Assembly (NCBI GenBank): GCA_021805725.1
Contig: JAJZEH010000037.1
Location: 176,101-240,100, forward strand
DNA: 64,000 nt
Reading direction: 5' to 3'
From: Pseudomonadota bacterium
GTDB taxonomy: Bacteria; Pseudomonadota; Gammaproteobacteria; Burkholderiales; Ferrovaceae
Position numbers and translations under genes: made by a program. This document shows, in pieces, positions 24,995 through 34,873 of this stretch (position 1 is the first letter of the stretch; every line of letters starts with the position of its first letter). The notes under the pieces are model-generated. The model was not told the DNA's origin. It ran no database searches and worked only from the letters and a program-made list of their open reading frames with translations.

Positions 24995-26400
24995 AGCGTG
25001 TCGTTCTTGCAGTTGTTTTGGGGTTATGGACCTGGTGGGTACAGGCAGAAAGCCTGCCCGACTTTACAGATCTGGTGGACAAACAGGCCGCCACGGTGGT
25101 CAACATCAGCGCCACCACCAACGCCCGCCCTGCGGCCAACAACTCCTCCGTACCGTCCTCGCCGCAGGAAAATGACCCCATGCTTGACTTCTTCAGGCGC
25201 TTTGGCATTCCGATGATGCCTGGGCCGGGCCAGCAGGGAGGCCAGATCGGCGAATCGCACGCCATGGGTTCGGGGTTCATCGTGAGCCAGGACGGCTACA
25301 TCCTGACGAATAGTCATGTGGTGCAGGGTGCGGACGAGGTGTTGGTGACGCTGCAGGACAAGCGGGAATTCAAAGCCAAGGTCATTGGTGTGGATCGCAA
25401 GACGGACGTGGCCGTACTCAAGATTGATGCTTCGGGGCTGCCCACGGCCAAGATTGGCGACTCCAGCAAGGTCAGGGTAGGGGAATGGGTGGTGGCCATT
25501 GGTTCTCCCTTCGGGTTCGAGAGCACGGTCACCAAGGGCATCGTCAGCGCCAAGGGTCGTTCCCTGCCGCAGGAGACGCTGGTGCCCTTCATTCAGACGG
25601 ACGTGCCCATCAACCCAGGTAATTCGGGCGGGCCGTTATTCAACATGAAGGGCGAGGTGATTGGCATCAACTCGCAAATCTACAGCCGGACGGGTGGCTT
25701 CATGGGGCTTTCCTTTGCCATTCCCATTGATGTCGCGCTCCAGGTTTCCGATCAACTGCGCACCAATGGCAAGGTCAGCCGCGGCTGGCTCGGGGTGGTT
25801 ATCCAGGAAGTGACCAAAGAGCTTGCAGACTCCTTTGGCCTCGGCAAACCCCGGGGTGCACTAGTGGTGTCGGTTCAAAAGGGAGCGCCGGCCGACAAGG
25901 CAGGCATTCATGTCAGCGACATCATCCTTCGCTTTGATGGCAAGCCCATCAACACCCAGGAGGATCTGCCGCGCGTGGTGAGCGCTACCAAGTCTGGATC
26001 CAGGGTCACGGTGCAGGTATGGCGCAAGGGGGCCACACTGGACGTGTCGGTGGTGGTGGGTGAGATGCCTGCAGAGAAATCCGCCCAAAATGAAGCAACC
26101 CCTGGCAAGCGGCACCAGGCTGGGGCCTCAGGCAAACTGGGGCTTGCCCTGGCGGATCTCTCGGCCGAACAGCGCAAGGAGCTCGACATCAGTAGCGGGG
26201 TTCTGGTGGAGGACGCCGCCGGCGCTGCAGGCAAGGCTGGTTTGCAAAACGGTGATGTGATCCTGTCCATCAACAACAGCGAGGTTCATTCCGTGCAGGA
26301 ATTCAATCAGGTCTTGTCCCATCTGGACCCCAAGAAAATGCTGGCGCTTCTCGTCAAGCGCGGAGACAACGCGCAATTCATGACGCTCAAGCCCGAATGA
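24991..26400 (+). CDS. mucD: Periplasmic serine protease MucD/DegP family
   Basis: HtrA-type protease/chaperone of the periplasm. Signal peptide 1-19 (VQAES); trypsin-like domain with the triad His109 (TNSHVV), Asp139 (KTDVAV) and Ser212 (NPGNSGGPLF); two PDZ domains (about 260-350 and 375-465). The Q-linker between His and the N-terminus is shorter than in E. coli DegP, more like MucD/DegQ. It is the fourth gene of the rpoE operon. It overlaps the next gene by an ATGA. Confidence 0.95.
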   Translation: MKRVVLAVVLGLWTWWVQAESLPDFTDLVDKQAATVVNISATTNARPAANNSSVPSSPQENDPMLDFFRRFGIPMMPGPGQQGGQIGESHAMGSGFIVSQDGYILTNSHVVQGADEVLVTLQDKREFKAKVIGVDRKTDVAVLKIDASGLPTAKIGDSSKVRVGEWVVAIGSPFGFESTVTKGIVSAKGRSLPQETLVPFIQTDVPINPGNSGGPLFNMKGEVIGINSQIYSRTGGFMGLSFAIPIDVALQVSDQLRTNGKVSRGWLGVVIQEVTKELADSFGLGKPRGALVVSVQKGAPADKAGIHVSDIILRFDGKPINTQEDLPRVVSATKSGSRVTVQVWRKGATLDVSVVVGEMPAEKSAQNEATPGKRHQAGASGKLGLALADLSAEQRKELDISSGVLVEDAAGAAGKAGLQNGDVILSINNSEVHSVQEFNQVLSHLDPKKMLALLVKRGDNAQFMTLKPE

Positions 26401-26669
26401 CCGCGGTGCGTTTTACCCTTTACAGCCGGAGTTATTGCCATCTGTGCCATGACATGATCTCTGCCCTGGAGTCCGCGCGTGCAACCCGCGATTTCCAGTT
26501 CGACGTGGTGGATGTCGATGACAGCCCCGAACTCGAAGCCCGCTTTGGCGAATGGGTGCCCGTGCTGGCGGCGGGGGAACGCGAGATTTTTCATTACCAT
26601 TTTCAGGAATCGTTGCTGGATGCCGCTTTGCAGCATGATCCGCAAGATCGCGCTGCAAGGAAGGCATAA
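26397..26669 (+). CDS. Glutaredoxin-like thioredoxin-fold protein
   Basis: Small (90 residues) cytoplasmic protein of the glutaredoxin-like C-terminal domain family. It has the redox motif CHLC in LYSRSYCHLCHDM and the beta-strand block FQFDVVDVDDSPEL, but the usual cis-Pro segment is VPVL. It overlaps mucD by an ATGA, placing it as the fifth and last member of the envelope-stress operon; the terminator-like palindrome at 26718 follows. A role in thiol repair under envelope stress is inferred from position. Confidence 0.82.
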   Translation: MTAVRFTLYSRSYCHLCHDMISALESARATRDFQFDVVDVDDSPELEARFGEWVPVLAAGEREIFHYHFQESLLDAALQHDPQDRAARKA

Positions 26670-26717
26670 TTCGTCTAGAATGCTGGTTTTAAGGGCTTTT
26701 TGGCCCCCCAACCTGTC

Positions 26718-26745
26718 AAAAGGGCATCCCGGGATGCCCTTTTTT
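26718..26745 (+). terminator. Perfect palindromic terminator-like hairpin before lepA
   Basis: AAAAGGGCATCCC at 26718-26730 is followed without spacer by its exact complement and a run of six T (26740-26745). It has the form of an intrinsic terminator for the rpoE operon. It ends 10 nt before the lepA ATG, so any lepA transcript starting upstream must cross it. Confidence 0.8.
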
Positions 26746-26755
26746 GCGTAACGCC

Positions 26756-28549
26756 ATGAACCTGATCCGAAATTTCTCCATCATCGCGCACATTGACCAC
26801 GGCAAATCCACATTGGCGGATCGCTTCATCCAGCTCTGCGGCGGCCTGTCCGACCGGGAAATGGAATCGCAGGTGCTGGACAGCATGGATCTGGAACGCG
26901 AGCGGGGCATTACCATCAAGGCCCAGACGGCCGCCCTGCATTACAAGGCGCGCGATGGCCAGACCTATAATCTCAACCTGATCGACACGCCCGGACACGT
27001 GGACTTTTCCTACGAGGTCTCCCGGTCTCTGGCGGCCTGCGAAGGGGCTGTACTGGTGGTGGACGCATCGCAAGGGGTGGAAGCCCAGACTGTGGCCAAT
27101 TGCTATACCGCCATCGAACAGGGCATCGAAGTGGTCCCCGTTCTCAACAAGATCGACCTGCCCTCGGCAGAACCCGAGCGGGTTATCTCCGAGATCGAGG
27201 ACATCATCGGCATTGATGCCCATGAGGCCCTGCGGGTAAGCGCCAAGACCGGGGAAGGCATAGCTGATGTCCTGGAAGCCGTCATCGCGCGCGTGCCGCC
27301 GCCCCAGGGCCAGCTTGAGGCGCCGCTCAAGGCTCTCATCATCGATTCCTGGTTCGACAACTATGTTGGCGTGGTCATGTTGGTGCGGGTCGTGGATGGC
27401 GTGCTGCATCCCAAGGACAAGCTGCTTTTCATGTCCACCCAGACCACCTACCTGTGCGAACAGGTGGGCGTGTTTACGCCAAAATCACTGCAGCGCGACA
27501 GCCTTTCTGCAGGGCAGGTGGGGTTTGTCATCGCCGGCATTCGCGAACTGCATGCGGCGCGCGTGGGCGATACGCTTACCCTGGCGCAGAACCCGGCCAA
27601 AGAAGCATTGCCGGGATTCAAGGAAATCAAGCCCCAGGTGTTTGCCGGACTCTATCCAGTGGAGACAAACCAGTACGATGCGCTGCGCGATGCGCTGGAA
27701 AAACTCAAGCTCAATGACGCCTCGCTGCAATACGAACCCGAAACCTCGCAGGCCCTGGGCTTCGGTTTCCGTTGCGGCTTTCTTGGGCTGCTACACATGG
27801 AGATCGTTCAGGAGCGCCTCGAGCGCGAATACGACATGGATCTCATCACCACGGCGCCCACCGTGGTCTATCAGGTGGTGCTGCGGGACGGGGCGGTGGA
27901 GGAAATCGAGAATCCTTCGCGCATGCCAGATCCTTCCAGAATCGAGGAAATTCGGGAACCCATCATCACGGCCACCATGCTGCTGCCTCAGGATTATGTG
28001 GGCCCTGTCATCACCCTGTGCAACCAGAAGCGCGGAGTCCAGGTGGACATGCAGTATTCGGGCCGCCAGGTGGTCCTGACTTACGAAATGCCACTCAATG
28101 AGGTCGTGATGGATTTCTTCGACCGCCTGAAGTCCGTCAGTCGCGGCTACGCTTCGCTGGATTACGAGTTCAAGGAATTCCGTGCCTCCGATCTCGTCAA
28201 GCTCGACATTCTCATCAACGGCGAAAAAGTGGATGCACTCTCGCTGGTGGTGCACCGGTCCAGCAGTCTGTATCGCGGGCGCGAGCTGGCCTCGCGCATG
28301 CGTGAGCTCATTCCGCGTCAGATGTTCGATGTGGCAGTGCAGGCGGCAATCGGCTCGCACATCATTGCGCGCGAAAGCATCAAGGCCCTGCGCAAGAATG
28401 TCCTGGCCAAGTGTTATGGTGGCGACATTTCGCGCAAGCGCAAGTTGCTGGAGAAGCAGAAGGCCGGTAAAAAGCGCATGAAGCAGGTGGGTAGCGTGGA
28501 AATTCCTCAGGAGGCGTTCCTCGCCATCCTGCAAGTGGAGAGCAAATGA
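26756..28549 (+). CDS. lepA: Elongation factor 4 (LepA)
   Basis: Ribosome-associated translational GTPase that back-translocates or assists stalled ribosomes and affects initiation. G1 is [11 protein letters not shown]2 lies around RGITIK, G3 is DTPGH and G4 is NKID; the C-terminal LepA-specific domain contains [34 protein letters not shown]. Length 597 is right. No Shine-Dalgarno sequence precedes the ATG, and the terminator-like hairpin ends 10 nt upstream. It heads a coupled chain of genes with lepB next (ATGA overlap). Confidence 0.96.
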   Translation: MNLIRNFSIIAHIDHGKSTLADRFIQLCGGLSDREMESQVLDSMDLERERGITIKAQTAALHYKARDGQTYNLNLIDTPGHVDFSYEVSRSLAACEGAVLVVDASQGVEAQTVANCYTAIEQGIEVVPVLNKIDLPSAEPERVISEIEDIIGIDAHEALRVSAKTGEGIADVLEAVIARVPPPQGQLEAPLKALIIDSWFDNYVGVVMLVRVVDGVLHPKDKLLFMSTQTTYLCEQVGVFTPKSLQRDSLSAGQVGFVIAGIRELHAARVGDTLTLAQNPAKEALPGFKEIKPQVFAGLYPVETNQYDALRDALEKLKLNDASLQYEPETSQALGFGFRCGFLGLLHMEIVQERLEREYDMDLITTAPTVVYQVVLRDGAVEEIENPSRMPDPSRIEEIREPIITATMLLPQDYVGPVITLCNQKRGVQVDMQYSGRQVVLTYEMPLNEVVMDFFDRLKSVSRGYASLDYEFKEFRASDLVKLDILINGEKVDALSLVVHRSSSLYRGRELASRMRELIPRQMFDVAVQAAIGSHIIARESIKALRKNVLAKCYGGDISRKRKLLEKQKAGKKRMKQVGSVEIPQEAFLAILQVESK

Positions 28550-29523
28550 TGGATCTTTTCAAGCTGGGTCTGGCAGGCCTTGCCATCACCATTCCCATCG
28601 TCCTGTGGGACCTTTTTTCAAAGCGCCCCAGGGGGCCACTGGACCCGCATGCTGGATGGGTCCAGACGGCGTGGCTCGTCATGCTGGTGTGCGCCTTCGG
28701 CCTGCTCCTCAAAGTCACCGGCTTTTCTGAAATCCTGCTCGCGGCCAGTGTCCTGACAGGACTCGTGGTACTGTGGGACTGGCTGCGTCGCCGCCGCGGC
28801 GGTAACGAGCCCCGAGTTGCGGATGGTACCTGGGTGGAGATTTCAAAAAGCTTTTTCCCGGTCATTCTGGTGGTCTTCGTGGTGCGCTCGTTCATGTTCG
28901 AGCCATTCAAGATTCCTTCCGGATCCATGATTCCCACCTTGCGCATTGGCGATTTCATTCTGGTCAACAAATACACCTATGGCATCCGGCTGCCGGTGAC
29001 CAACCATGCCGTGATCGATCTCAACCACCCGCAGCGTGGCGAAGTGATGGTGTTTAAATACCCCGAAGACCCCTCCACCAACTACATCAAGCGCGTAGTG
29101 GGCATACCCGGTGACACTGTGGTGTATCAGGCCAAACACCTCACCATCAATGGACAACCGGCCCCCACCACTGCCGACGGAACCTTCTCCGACGTGGAAG
29201 AGTCGCTCAACTATGCCAGTTTCGACCGCTTTAAGGAAAAGCTGGGCGACCATATGCACAGCATCATTACGGTGGACCAGCAACCCCCCATCTTTCTGAG
29301 CCAGGTGCGCGATTTTCCGGAGCGTTCGGCTTGCCTGTACAACGCAGAAGGTTTTGCCTGCAAGGTGCCGCCGGGGCATTATTTCATGATGGGCGACAAT
29401 CGTGACCGCAGTTCGGACAGCCGCTACTGGGGCTTTGTGCCGGAGGATAACATCGTGGGAAAGGCCGTACTGGTATGGATGAACTTTCATGATTTCAGCC
29501 GGATCGGCACGGTGGTTCACTAG
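28546..29523 (+). CDS. lepB: Signal peptidase I
   Basis: Inner-membrane leader peptidase that cleaves signal peptides of exported proteins. It has three hydrophobic segments before the catalytic domain (about 5-22, 43-58 and 64-80), then another at 103-117. The catalytic Ser127 is in [10 protein letters not shown] and the Lys182 is in [11 protein letters not shown]; the [14 protein letters not shown] box is intact. Length 325, close to the E. coli 324. It overlaps lepA by an ATGA and is followed 5 nt later by rnc. Confidence 0.96.
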   Translation: MMDLFKLGLAGLAITIPIVLWDLFSKRPRGPLDPHAGWVQTAWLVMLVCAFGLLLKVTGFSEILLAASVLTGLVVLWDWLRRRRGGNEPRVADGTWVEISKSFFPVILVVFVVRSFMFEPFKIPSGSMIPTLRIGDFILVNKYTYGIRLPVTNHAVIDLNHPQRGEVMVFKYPEDPSTNYIKRVVGIPGDTVVYQAKHLTINGQPAPTTADGTFSDVEESLNYASFDRFKEKLGDHMHSIITVDQQPPIFLSQVRDFPERSACLYNAEGFACKVPPGHYFMMGDNRDRSSDSRYWGFVPEDNIVGKAVLVWMNFHDFSRIGTVVH

Positions 29524-29528
29524 TTAAC

Positions 29529-30224
29529 ATGACACGCACGGACGATACGCGGGCACAGGAACTTGGTCAGCGGATTGGCTACGCTTTCCAGTCCGGCGCA
29601 TTGGCAATAGAGGCCTTGACGCATCGCAGCCGTGCGGTGCGCAACAACGAGCGCCTGGAGTTTCTTGGCGACAGCGTACTCAACCTCGTGGTGGCACAAA
29701 TCCTTTTCGACCGCCATCCATTGTTGCCTGAAGGCGAGTTGAGCCGCATCCGTGCCGGGCTCGTCAATCGCGAGGCCCTTCTGCAGATTGCGCAGAAATT
29801 GCGCCTGGGCGAATTGCTGCGCCTGGGTGAGGGTGAGCTCAAAAGCGGGGGGGGCGGGCGCCCCTCCATCCTGGCTGATGCCGTTGAAGCCGTGCTGGGT
29901 GCCGTGTTCCGCGACGGCGGATTCACCGCGGCAGAAACCGTGATCCGCCATCTCCTGGCCCCCATGATGGATGACATCGACCTGACCACGGCACCCAAGG
30001 ACGCCAAGACCCGCCTGCAGGAATGGCTGCAAGCCCGGCACCGGGGCCTGCCGCGCTACCAGTTGCTGGAAACCAGAGGCGAGGCTCACGATCAGACATT
30101 CCGCGTGCAATGCATCATGGACGATCTGTCGGTATGCACCGAGGCTGAAGGCAAAAGCCGGCGCATGGCAGAACAACTGGCGGCGCAACGGGCCCTGGAA
30201 AAATTGCCCGAGACCGGCGCATGA
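29529..30224 (+). CDS. rnc: Ribonuclease III
   Basis: Double-strand-specific endoribonuclease for rRNA and mRNA processing. The catalytic signature NERLEFLGDSVLN and the second acidic block ADAVEAVLGAVF are present, and a C-terminal dsRNA-binding domain covers about 155-228. Length 231. It overlaps era by an ATGA, the classical rnc-era pair. Confidence 0.96.
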   Translation: MTRTDDTRAQELGQRIGYAFQSGALAIEALTHRSRAVRNNERLEFLGDSVLNLVVAQILFDRHPLLPEGELSRIRAGLVNREALLQIAQKLRLGELLRLGEGELKSGGGGRPSILADAVEAVLGAVFRDGGFTAAETVIRHLLAPMMDDIDLTTAPKDAKTRLQEWLQARHRGLPRYQLLETRGEAHDQTFRVQCIMDDLSVCTEAEGKSRRMAEQLAAQRALEKLPETGA

Positions 30225-31102
30225 CACGCTGCGGCACTATCGCCATCGTGGGGCGGCCCAACGTGGGCAAATCCACGCTGCTCAACCATCTGGTGGGACA
30301 AAAGGTCAGCATTACCTCGCGCAAACCGCAGACGACGCGCACGCGCATCAAGGGTATCGTGACGGAGGCAGAGGCCCAGTTTGTGTTTGTGGACACGCCG
30401 GGTTTCCAGACCCGCTATGGCAATGCCCTCAATCGGGCCATGAACCGGTCCGTGCTGAGCACGCTGCAGGATGTGGATGTGGTGCTGATGGTGGTCGAAG
30501 CCCTGCGTTGGGGTACGGCCGACCAGCAGATGCTGGACCGGATTCCCGGCAACGTCAGGCCGCTGCTGGTCATCAACAAGGTGGACCAGGTCAGGCCGCG
30601 TTCGCTGTTGCTGCCCTTCCTGCAAGAGCGCGCGCAGGAAACCCGCTTTGATGCGGTGATTCCGTTGAGCGCGCGCCAGGACAAGGATTTTGATGGCCTG
30701 ATGAAGGAAATCCAGAAACGCCTGCCGGAAGCGCCGTTCATGTACGATGCGGACGACTTGACCGACAGCAGCGAACGCTTTCTAGCCGCTGAATTCATTC
30801 GCGAGCAGTTGTTTCGCCTGCTGGGCGAGGAATTGCCTTACGCTACCATGGTGCAGATTGACCAGTACAAGCAGGAGGGTCGGCTGCATCGAATCCATGC
30901 CACCATCGTGGTGGATACCGACAATCAGAAAGCCATCGTGATCGGGCATCAGGGCGATAAGCTCAAGGCTATCGGCACCAAGGCGCGAAAGGAAATCGAG
31001 GCGCTGGTGCAGGGCAAGGTCCATCTTGAACTGTGGGTCAAGGTGCGCGGTGGCTGGGCTGATGACGAGCGCGCCTTGAAGCAATTGGGATATGACCTCT
31101 GA
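30221..31102 (+). CDS. era: GTPase Era
   Basis: Essential Ras-like GTPase that binds the 3' end of 16S rRNA during 30S assembly. G1 is GRPNVGKSTLLNHL, G3 is DTPG and G4 is NKVD; a KH domain occupies the C-terminus (HATIVVDTDNQKAIVIGHQGDKLKAIG in two parts, about 205-260). Length 293. It overlaps recO by 11 nt. Confidence 0.96.
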   Translation: MTRCGTIAIVGRPNVGKSTLLNHLVGQKVSITSRKPQTTRTRIKGIVTEAEAQFVFVDTPGFQTRYGNALNRAMNRSVLSTLQDVDVVLMVVEALRWGTADQQMLDRIPGNVRPLLVINKVDQVRPRSLLLPFLQERAQETRFDAVIPLSARQDKDFDGLMKEIQKRLPEAPFMYDADDLTDSSERFLAAEFIREQLFRLLGEELPYATMVQIDQYKQEGRLHRIHATIVVDTDNQKAIVIGHQGDKLKAIGTKARKEIEALVQGKVHLELWVKVRGGWADDERALKQLGYDL

Positions 31103-31817
31103 GCGGAACCTCGCGACCGCGGAGCCGGCATTCGTGCTGCACAGCACGCCCTGGCGCGAAACCAGTCTGATCGTCGAACTCTTTACCGCACGCCATGGAC
31201 GCGTGCCGCTGGTCGCCAAGGGGGTGCGTCGTCCCCGTTCGGCGCTGCGAGGCCTGATGCAGCCCTTCCAGCCCTTGCTGGTGAGCTGGTTTGGCAACGG
31301 CGAACTGCGCACCCTGAAGAGCGCGGAATGGCAGGGGGGTTTGCCGCTGCTGCAGGGCAGCGCCCTGTTTTGCGGGTTCTACCTCAACGAACTGCTGGTG
31401 CGCCTGCTGAGGCGTGACGATCCGCATGACAACCTGTTCCAGGTCTACCAGACCGCGCTGGCGCGGCTTGCCGCCACCGAGCCTTTTGAACCCGTGCTGC
31501 GCGCATTTGAAGTGGCGTTGTTGCGGGAGCTGGGTTACGCCCTGCAACTGGAGCGCGAAGCGGACACGGGCGCACCCATTGAGGCAGCGGGGCAGTATCG
31601 CTTCGAGCACGAACTAGGTGCGGTGCGGGTCGTGGAAGCGGACGGGAATGCAGTACAATTCGCAGGAAAAACCCTGCTCGACATGGCCCAGTCGCGTTAT
31701 GACGACCCGGTCACCCTGGTTCAGAGCAAACAGTTGATGCGACAGTTGCTGGGGCATCATCTGGGATACCAGGACTTGCATACCCGGCGCATCATTCAGG
31801 AGCTACCTTCGCTGTGA
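31092..31817 (+). CDS. recO: DNA repair protein RecO
   Basis: RecFOR-pathway mediator that anneals single strands and loads RecA. The N-terminal OB fold ([36 protein letters not shown]) and the helical C-terminal domain ([11 protein letters not shown]) match the family; the zinc-cysteine cluster found in some RecO proteins is absent, as is usual in proteobacteria. Length 241. The stop shares a GTGA with the pdxJ start. Confidence 0.92.
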   Translation: MTSERNLATAEPAFVLHSTPWRETSLIVELFTARHGRVPLVAKGVRRPRSALRGLMQPFQPLLVSWFGNGELRTLKSAEWQGGLPLLQGSALFCGFYLNELLVRLLRRDDPHDNLFQVYQTALARLAATEPFEPVLRAFEVALLRELGYALQLEREADTGAPIEAAGQYRFEHELGAVRVVEADGNAVQFAGKTLLDMAQSRYDDPVTLVQSKQLMRQLLGHHLGYQDLHTRRIIQELPSL

Positions 31818-32545
31818 TTCAACTGGGCGTTAACATCGATCATATTGCCACCCTGCGCCAGGCGCGCGGAACCCGTTATCCCAGCCCCGTGCAGGCGGCA
31901 CTGCTGGCCGAATACGCCGGTGCCGACGCCATCACGCTGCACCTGCGCGAAGACCGGCGCCACATCCAGGACCGCGATCTGGAAATCCTTCGTGAAGTGT
32001 TGTCCACGCGCATGAACCTCGAAATGGCCGTCACCGACGAGATGCTGGCCATCGCCCTCAAGACGCATCCCCACGATGCCTGCCTTGTGCCGGAGCGGCG
32101 CCAGGAAATCACCACGGAGGGCGGGCTGGACGTGGTAACGCATTTCGAGCGCGTCAAGAAAGCCTGCCAGATGCTGGGAGATGCCGGCATTCGGGTGTCG
32201 CTGTTCATCAACGCAGATCGTGCCCAGCTGGATGCCGCACAGGCCGCAGGCGCTTCGGCAGTGGAGCTTCATACCGGACACTACGCCGAACTTGAAACCG
32301 AGGCACAACAGAAAGTCGAGCTGGAGCGGCTGCGCACGGCAGCCGATTACGGCACCGGCCTGGGGCTTAGGGTCAACGCGGGGCACGGGCTAAACTACCA
32401 CAACACGCGCCCGATTGCCGCCCTGGCCAACCTGCGCGAACTCAATATCGGCCATGCCATCGTGGCGCAGGCATTGTTCGTGGGTTGGGAGTCCGCCGTG
32501 CGCGAAATGAAGACGCTCATTACGAGTGCCGTTGCCGTTTCATGA
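31814..32545 (+). CDS. pdxJ: Pyridoxine 5'-phosphate synthase
   Basis: Forms the pyridine ring of vitamin B6 from 1-deoxyxylulose 5-phosphate and 3-amino-2-oxopropyl phosphate. It is a TIM barrel beginning [19 protein letters not shown] and ending with [19 protein letters not shown]. Length 243. The start is a GTG in a GTGA overlap with recO; no nearby ATG fits the N-terminus. It overlaps acpS by an ATGA, the common pdxJ-acpS order. Confidence 0.95.
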   Translation: MIQLGVNIDHIATLRQARGTRYPSPVQAALLAEYAGADAITLHLREDRRHIQDRDLEILREVLSTRMNLEMAVTDEMLAIALKTHPHDACLVPERRQEITTEGGLDVVTHFERVKKACQMLGDAGIRVSLFINADRAQLDAAQAAGASAVELHTGHYAELETEAQQKVELERLRTAADYGTGLGLRVNAGHGLNYHNTRPIAALANLRELNIGHAIVAQALFVGWESAVREMKTLITSAVAVS

Positions 32546-32922
32546 TCATCGGCATAGGGGTGGACACCGTGCAGGTACGTCGCATTCGCGAGGCCTTGAA
32601 TCGCCACGGCACACGCTTTGCGGAGAAGCTGCTGACGCCGGTTGAATTGCAGCGCTTCAATGCCCACGGCCAGCAGGCCCGTTATCTCGCCAAGCGCTTT
32701 GCCGTCAAGGAAGCGTTTTCCAAAGCCATGGGTACGGGCATTCGCAGCCCCGTCACCTGGCGCAAGATCGGCACTGCCCACGACGAAAAAGGGGCACCCA
32801 TCATCGCCATGCACCCTGAACTGCAGGCTTTTGCGCAGGCGCGGGGGGTGACGCACACCCATGTCTCGGTGACGGATGAAGAACATCACGCTGTGGCTTT
32901 TGTGATCCTGGAGCACCTGTGA
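32542..32922 (+). CDS. acpS: Holo-[acyl-carrier-protein] synthase
   Basis: Transfers 4'-phosphopantetheine from CoA to apo-ACP. The metal-binding Asp8 in IGIGVDTV and Glu57 in [12 protein letters not shown] define the AcpS type. Length 126. The start is the ATG in an ATGA overlap with pdxJ; a longer frame from 32485 lies inside pdxJ and is ignored. It is coupled to nagZ by a GTGA. Confidence 0.95.
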   Translation: MIIGIGVDTVQVRRIREALNRHGTRFAEKLLTPVELQRFNAHGQQARYLAKRFAVKEAFSKAMGTGIRSPVTWRKIGTAHDEKGAPIIAMHPELQAFAQARGVTHTHVSVTDEEHHAVAFVILEHL

Positions 32923-33932
32923 TCGGCCCGGTGATGCTGGACATCGCGGGCCTGTACCCCGATGCCGGCGAACGCGCCCTGATCGGCCATCCTCTGGTGG
33001 GGGGGCTGATCCTGTTTGCGCGCAATTTCGAATCCATCACCCAGCTCGAGGCGCTGACTGCCGAATTGCACGCCCTCAAGCCGGAACTCGTCATCGCAGT
33101 GGACCACGAAGGCGGGCGGGTACAGCGTTTTCGCAGCGGCTTTACAGAACTGCCCGCGATGGCGTCGCTGGGCCGGTCCTTCGATGCCCACCGCGAGCAG
33201 GCGTTGCGCCAGGCAGAGGCTGCCGGTTTTGTACTGGCCTGGGAATTACGCCGGCATGGGGTGGATCTGTCCTTCACGCCGGTGCTGGATATCGATCACA
33301 AGCGTAGCGTCGTCATTGGCAACCGGGCTTTCCATGGGGATCCTGAAGCCGTAGCACTGCTGGCCGCTGCGCTCAGAACCGGCCTGCGGGCGGCCGGGTT
33401 TGCCGCCGTGGGCAAGCATTTTCCGGGACACGGGTTCGTCGAGGCAGATTCGCACCATGACCTGCCCGTGGATACGCGTGACCTGGTGGCATTGGAACAA
33501 TGCGACTTGGTGCCGTTCCGGCGCCTGGTTGCTGGCGGCCTGGAGGGCATCATGCCGGCGCACATCCTGTATCCGGCCATCGATGCGCAGCCTGCGGGAT
33601 TTTCAACCTTCTGGCTGCAGCACGTCCTGCGCGGCAGCCTTGGTTTCGATGGCGTGATTTTCAGTGACGACCTCTCCATGAAAGGCGCCCTGAGTGCCGG
33701 AACGCCCTCTGAACGCGCCAGGGCAGCGCTTGTGGCAGGTTGCGACATGGTGTTGCTGTGCAACGACCCTGAAGCTGCGCAGCAGTTGGTGTCGGGACTT
33801 GACGGATTTCACTCGCATGTGGACAGCCAGCGCCGACTAGCGCGCCTTGCCCCCGCGCCAATCGTTTCGCAGCAGGACATCGACACCCGCTATCAGGAAG
33901 CGCTGGCAGTATTGCGCACACTTCAGTCATGA
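32919..33932 (+). CDS. nagZ: Beta-N-acetylhexosaminidase NagZ
   Basis: Cytoplasmic glycoside hydrolase family 3 enzyme that removes N-acetylglucosamine from anhydro-muropeptides during cell-wall recycling. Motifs include VDHEGGRVQRFR, the catalytic-loop region KHFPGHGFVEADSHHDLP, and IFSDDLSMKGA with the nucleophilic Asp. Length 337. The start is a GTG shared with the acpS stop (GTGA), with MLDIAGLYPD close behind it. It overlaps the cation transporter by an ATGA. Confidence 0.94.
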   Translation: MIGPVMLDIAGLYPDAGERALIGHPLVGGLILFARNFESITQLEALTAELHALKPELVIAVDHEGGRVQRFRSGFTELPAMASLGRSFDAHREQALRQAEAAGFVLAWELRRHGVDLSFTPVLDIDHKRSVVIGNRAFHGDPEAVALLAAALRTGLRAAGFAAVGKHFPGHGFVEADSHHDLPVDTRDLVALEQCDLVPFRRLVAGGLEGIMPAHILYPAIDAQPAGFSTFWLQHVLRGSLGFDGVIFSDDLSMKGALSAGTPSERARAALVAGCDMVLLCNDPEAAQQLVSGLDGFHSHVDSQRRLARLAPAPIVSQQDIDTRYQEALAVLRTLQS

Positions 33933-34873
33933 GCCTGGGCCACCACCATCACCATCCTCATCACCCTCGCAAGGCCCGGCATGAGGTGCACCGCCATCAC
34001 GACCCGGCGGGTCATTATCACCATTCCGAACGCCCGCATACCACGCGCACCATGCTCTGGGCGCTGATGTTCACGGCAGCCTTTGCCGTGGTTGAAGCCC
34101 TGACGGGGTGGTGGTCAGGCTCTCTTGCCCTGATCTCCGATGCAGGCCACATGGTGTCCGATGCGCTCTCCCTGGGACTGGGCACCTTTGCCGTATGGAT
34201 AGGCAACCGCCCACCCACCCAGCGTCACAGCTATGGGCTTCAACGAGCCGAGGTGATTGCCGCCTTGCTCAACGGATTGCTGCTGTTGGCGGTAATTTCG
34301 GGCATCGTGTTTGAAGCCATCATGCGCATCAATACCCCCACGCCGGTTAGCGGCCTGCCCGTCATGGTGGTTGCTTTTCTGGGAATGGTGCTCAACGCGG
34401 TCAATGGCTGGATGCTCTCGCGCATGGAGCAGGGCCTCAACACCCGTGCCGCCATGATTCACGTCATCGGCGACTTTCTGGGCTCCGTGGCCGCATTGCT
34501 GGCGGGGGTCATCGTATGGTGGACGGGCTGGATGCCCATTGATCCCATCCTCTCCCTGGTGGTGGCCGCACTGATGCTGTATTCCACCGTGCGCATCCTG
34601 ACCGAATCCATTCATGTGCTGATGGAAGGTGTGCCCGATACGGTGTCGCTGCATGAGGTGGGCGAGAAACTCGCCACCATCGAGGGAGTGAGTTCGGTCC
34701 ATGACCTGCATATCTGGACGCTGGCCTCGGGCATGCTGGCGCTCTCGGCCCACCTCGAACTGGACAACTTGACTGCTTGGCCCGGTGTTCTGGAGCGTAC
34801 GCTTCGCATGCTCAGCACCGAGCACGGCATCGAGCACGTGACCCTGCAGCCCGAAGTGCGCCAGATGGCATGA
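33929..34873 (+). CDS. Cation diffusion facilitator (Zn/Co/Cd exporter)
   Basis: Inner-membrane CDF transporter of the CzcD/ZitB type, driven by proton antiport. Six membrane segments; HxxxD sites in TM2 (His74/Asp78 in SDAGHMVSD) and TM5 (IHVIGD) indicate zinc-type selectivity. The cytoplasmic C-terminal domain includes SVHDLHIWTLASG. The first 40 residues contain 15 His, a metal-sensing or buffering tail. It sits between nagZ and the UDG gene, overlapping each by an ATGA, so it is co-translated with housekeeping genes. Confidence 0.92.
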   Translation: MSLGHHHHHPHHPRKARHEVHRHHDPAGHYHHSERPHTTRTMLWALMFTAAFAVVEALTGWWSGSLALISDAGHMVSDALSLGLGTFAVWIGNRPPTQRHSYGLQRAEVIAALLNGLLLLAVISGIVFEAIMRINTPTPVSGLPVMVVAFLGMVLNAVNGWMLSRMEQGLNTRAAMIHVIGDFLGSVAALLAGVIVWWTGWMPIDPILSLVVAALMLYSTVRILTESIHVLMEGVPDTVSLHEVGEKLATIEGVSSVHDLHIWTLASGMLALSAHLELDNLTAWPGVLERTLRMLSTEHGIEHVTLQPEVRQMA

